DNA from: Candidatus Uhrbacteria bacterium
Lineage (GTDB): Bacteria; Patescibacteriota; Patescibacteriia; UBA9934; GWF2-40-263
Reading direction: 5' to 3'
Assembly: GCA_018700535.1 (NCBI GenBank)
Contig: JABITQ010000039.1
Location: forward strand, 1 to 23,796
DNA: 23,796 nucleotides
The position numbers and the translations under genes are program-made. The notes beneath the pieces were generated by a model that saw only the letters and a list, made by a program, of their open reading frames with translations, had not been told where the DNA came from and searched no databases. Shown here piece after piece: positions 21,800-23,796 of this stretch. The first letter of the stretch is position 1, and every line of letters starts with the position of its first letter.

Positions 21800-22267
21800 T
21801 TATCGAGCAAAGTGAGCAAAGGCGCGGTTGGCTTCTGCCATGCGCTGAACGTCCTGACGCTTCTTCACAGCATCTCCTTCACCGGCAGATGCAGCAATGA
21901 GCTCAGCAGCAAGTCGTTGAGCCATTGGACGCCCCTTCTTTGAACGAGCAGCTTTGATGATCCATCGGTATGCAAGCACAACACGACGCTCACCACGCAC
22001 AGACATAGGAACCTGATAGTTTGCACCACCAACACGCTTACTCTTCACTTCAAGAGAAGGCATGACATTCTTAAGTGCTTTGTCAAAAATATCGAGTGGG
22101 TCCTGCTGTGTCTTTTCCTTCATGATGTCAAACGCATCATAGACGACCTTTTGAGCAGTCGTCTTCTTCCCGTCGAGCATGATGTAGTTGATCAACTTAG
22201 TAACGTTTGTGTTACCAAACTTTGGGTCTGGCGTCAGCTGACGCTTTGGGGCTTGCTTACCTCGCAT
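21800..22267 (-). CDS. rpsG: 30S ribosomal protein S7
   Basis: Head-assembly primary binder that contacts E-site tRNA, 155 residues. MRGKQAPKRQLTPDPKFGN is close to the family start, and the signature with KLINYIMLDGKKTTAQKVVYDAF and RVGGANYQVPMSVRGERR is complete. A 152-base spacer carrying a large palindrome separates it from rpsL. TATAAT occurs immediately before the start but without a -35 at proper spacing. Confidence 0.97.
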   Translation of the reverse strand: MRGKQAPKRQLTPDPKFGNTNVTKLINYIMLDGKKTTAQKVVYDAFDIMKEKTQQDPLDIFDKALKNVMPSLEVKSKRVGGANYQVPMSVRGERRVVLAYRWIIKAARSKKGRPMAQRLAAELIAASAGEGDAVKKRQDVQRMAEANRAFAHFAR

Positions 22268-22335
22268 AGATTATATGTATTCTGACGGAAGTTCTTCCCC
22301 CTTGCGAAAGAGGTACTCCATCTTGAGTAATAAAA

Positions 22336-22412
22336 AGTAGAAAGTAGAAATCAGTGAGCAAGCTAAGATTCGGATTCCGAATCAATTTACTTATTGATTT
22401 CTACTTTCTACT
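22336..22412. repeat. 77-base palindromic element between rpsL and rpsG
   Basis: Positions 22336-22353 are a perfect inverted repeat of 22395-22412 (18 bp), each with the tandem GTAGAAA GTAGAAA. Inside, GATTCGG/CCGAATC (22367-22383) forms another stem with a 3-base loop, and bases between are mostly pairable with G-U wobbles on the plus-strand RNA. In the minus direction TTTTTATTAC follows, so it could also terminate transcription. The shape resembles REP or MITE-like elements; copy number cannot be judged from one window. Confidence 0.7.
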
Positions 22413-22419
22413 ATAAACG

Positions 22420-22839
22420 TTATTTCTTTGGTTTTTTTGCACCGTACTTTGAACGGCTCTGTTTGCGTCCATCAACACCCTGTGTGTCGTAGACACCACG
22501 CACAACGTGGTAACGCACACCAGGAAGGTCCTTCACACGTCCACCGCGAATCATCACGATAGAGTGCTCCTGAAGGTTGTGTCCTTCACCTGGAATGTAA
22601 GCGTTCACTTCGGTTCCGTTTGAAAGTCGCACACGTGCGATTTTACGAATAGCCGAGTTAGGCTTCTTAGGCGTCATTGTAGTCACTTTGACACACACAC
22701 CGCGCTTAAAAGCGCTTCCTTTCTTCTGAAGCGTACGCTTTCTATGAAGAGAGTCGAGCGTGTACTGCATTGCAGGTGACTTGCTCTTTGACGACTTAGG
22801 CGTTCGTCCTTTTCTGATTAATTGATTCACTGTAGGCAT
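22420..22839 (-). CDS. rpsL: 30S ribosomal protein S12
   Basis: Decoding-centre protein, 139 residues. MPTVNQLIRKGRTP is the standard start. The decoding loop TTMTPKKPNSAIRK keeps the Lys that streptomycin resistance mutants alter, and GGRVKDLPGVRYH keeps the second loop with its modifiable Asp, so the sequence looks wild type. It is the first gene of the str operon and has its own promoter about 20 bases upstream. No clear SD lies before ATG 22839. Confidence 0.98.
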   Translation of the reverse strand: MPTVNQLIRKGRTPKSSKSKSPAMQYTLDSLHRKRTLQKKGSAFKRGVCVKVTTMTPKKPNSAIRKIARVRLSNGTEVNAYIPGEGHNLQEHSIVMIRGGRVKDLPGVRYHVVRGVYDTQGVDGRKQSRSKYGAKKPKK

Positions 22840-22858
22840 AGGTGTTTTTACGCGGCGG

Positions 22859-22887
22859 AGAGTAACATGCGTCTATTTTTGAGTCAA
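22859..22887 (-). promoter_or_regulatory. str operon promoter
   Basis: On the minus strand TTGACT (22882-22887), 17 bases, TACTCT (22859-22864) with TG in the extended -10 position. Expected start near 22852 leaves a leader of about 13 bases before rpsL ATG 22839. Confidence 0.65.
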
Positions 22888-22907
22888 TAGTGTAGTTGGG
22901 GATGGGT

Positions 22908-23591
22908 TTACATCGCTGAAAATATGGCCGAAAAGTACAATCCACAGCTCTGCCCTGTTAAAGCGTCACAAATAGCAAATGCAGGCCCAGAGATAAAGAA
23001 AAATATATTGATTGACGTAAAAGCACTGAGAAGCACTCCAATCATCAAAATCCTTGGTCCTTTTGTGGCGACAAAATTACGAAGCTGTTGGTAGTTAGGG
23101 GCATCAAACAAGGCAAAGAATAGCTTTGATCCATCCAGCGGATGTACAGGGATAATATTAAATAAGAGCAAAAACAGATTAAGCACTATGGTAAGAAATA
23201 GAAATACAGACAATAGATTTAAAGGAGCAATTACTCCACCGACCACAAGAACACGAAATGCTGTTCCGGCAATCACAGCCATAATCAAATTTGATAATGG
23301 TCCCGCCAGTGCAATCCGTACTGAATCCCATTTTGGATCTTTTAGATTGTATGGATTGTACGGCACAGGTTTTGCCCACCCAAACCCAAACAGCAGCAAG
23401 AGAATAAACCCCGTCAGATCAATGTGCGAAATGGGATTTAACGTAAGACGCCCTTCCCGCTCAGCAGTCTTATCTCCACGAAGTTTCCCTACAAGTGCAT
23501 GTGAAAACTCATGAACGGTTAAAGAAAGAAGGATAGCTACGATCCAAGTAAGTGCAATTGCTGGTGAACCGAAAAATAGATTTAGGAACAT
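22908..23591 (-). CDS. site-2 protease family (M50) membrane metalloprotease
   Basis: A 227-residue polytopic membrane protein. The zinc motif HEFSH (His27-Glu28, His31) lies in the first helix and the third ligand is Asp153 in NIIPVHPLDG, the usual second motif. The spacing and short length match the compact M50 subfamily without a PDZ domain. It would cleave within or near membrane-spanning segments; substrates are unknown. It lies between the murA end (33 bases) and the str operon promoter, and its stop is only about 20 bases from that promoter. Confidence 0.92.
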   Translation of the reverse strand: MFLNLFFGSPAIALTWIVAILLSLTVHEFSHALVGKLRGDKTAEREGRLTLNPISHIDLTGFILLLLFGFGWAKPVPYNPYNLKDPKWDSVRIALAGPLSNLIMAVIAGTAFRVLVVGGVIAPLNLLSVFLFLTIVLNLFLLLFNIIPVHPLDGSKLFFALFDAPNYQQLRNFVATKGPRILMIGVLLSAFTSINIFFFISGPAFAICDALTGQSCGLYFSAIFSAM

Positions 23592-23624
23592 ACGTACTAA
23601 TACTACCGATAAATAATCTGGGGA

Positions 23625-23796
23625 CTAGTCGCTCTTACGTTCAATCTGCGCTCCAACCCCCCTCAGCTTCTCCTGAAGCCTCTCATACCCTCTATCGAGG
23701 TGATGAATGCCTGTCAGGGTTGAAACGCCGTCTGCGACCAATGCAGCCACAACCAGAGCTAGTCCTGCGCGGATGTCTGGTACCTCAACCTCTGCT
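23625..23796 (-). CDS. murA: UDP-N-acetylglucosamine 1-carboxyvinyltransferase, C-terminal fragment
   Basis: The last 56 codons of a gene cut by the right edge (stop TAG at 23625-23627). The segment EVEVPDIRAGLALVVAALVA, followed by HHLDRGYERLQEKLRGVGAQIER, matches the C-terminus of MurA, which makes the first committed step of peptidoglycan synthesis from UDP-GlcNAc and phosphoenolpyruvate. The catalytic Cys lies outside the window. The cell therefore likely makes peptidoglycan. Confidence 0.9.
   Translation of the reverse strand, partial: AEVEVPDIRAGLALVVAALVADGVSTLTGIHHLDRGYERLQEKLRGVGAQIERKSD

Noticed and set aside
22268..22280. TATAAT two bases before the rpsG start codon
   Set aside because: Transcription would start inside the gene, and no -35 occurs at suitable spacing, so it is probably chance AT-rich sequence.

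Overview
This window looks like a piece of a Patescibacteria/CPR (Parcubacteria-like) chromosome. The evidence is a str/S10/spc ribosomal protein cluster with no gene for L30 (rpmD) between rpsE and rplO, a zinc-type S14, very tight gene packing, and neighbours typical of that radiation: a DUF5671-like membrane protein, a DUF2779/Cas4-like nuclease, a membrane-anchored methyltransferase and a Phd-like acidic protein. The assignment is inference from content; no 16S rRNA is present.

Layout from right to left, because almost everything is on the minus strand. The right edge holds the C-terminal end of murA, then an M50 site-2 protease. The str operon follows (rpsL, rpsG, fusA) with its own promoter and a long palindromic element between rpsL and rpsG. 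In many bacteria tuf follows fusA directly. Here about 2.6 kb intervenes: a plus-strand methyltransferase, an APH-fold kinase, an intergenic region that looks like a plus-strand small RNA unit, and a Phd-like protein. Next comes tuf with a good promoter and a downstream terminator-like hairpin, then rpsJ, a 297-base non-coding gap with two strong hairpins, and the run rplC-rplD-rplW-rplB-rpsS-rplV-rpsC-rplP-rpmC-rpsQ-rplN-rplX-rplE-rpsN-rpsH-rplF-rplR-rpsE-rplO-secY with gaps of 0-12 bases.

A perfect 18-bp-stem hairpin ends secY and abuts the promoter of a second operon: adk, map, ruvX and a DUF5671-like membrane protein, closed by a terminator near 2490. The left 2.4 kb is accessory: a possible dual-OB-fold protein (minus), an orphan helical protein with its own promoter and terminator (plus), a small zinc-ribbon-like protein, and a Cas4-like PD-(D/E)XK nuclease running off the left edge.

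The core genes form the translation and export machinery: ribosomal proteins, EF-Tu, EF-G, the SecY channel and N-terminal Met removal. The most noteworthy non-coding signals are the candidate small RNA at 17881-18083, the palindromic element at 22336-22412, the structured rpsJ-rplC spacer, and several promoters placed so close to start codons that the mRNAs should be leaderless. I found no tRNA, rRNA, CRISPR array or insertion sequence.
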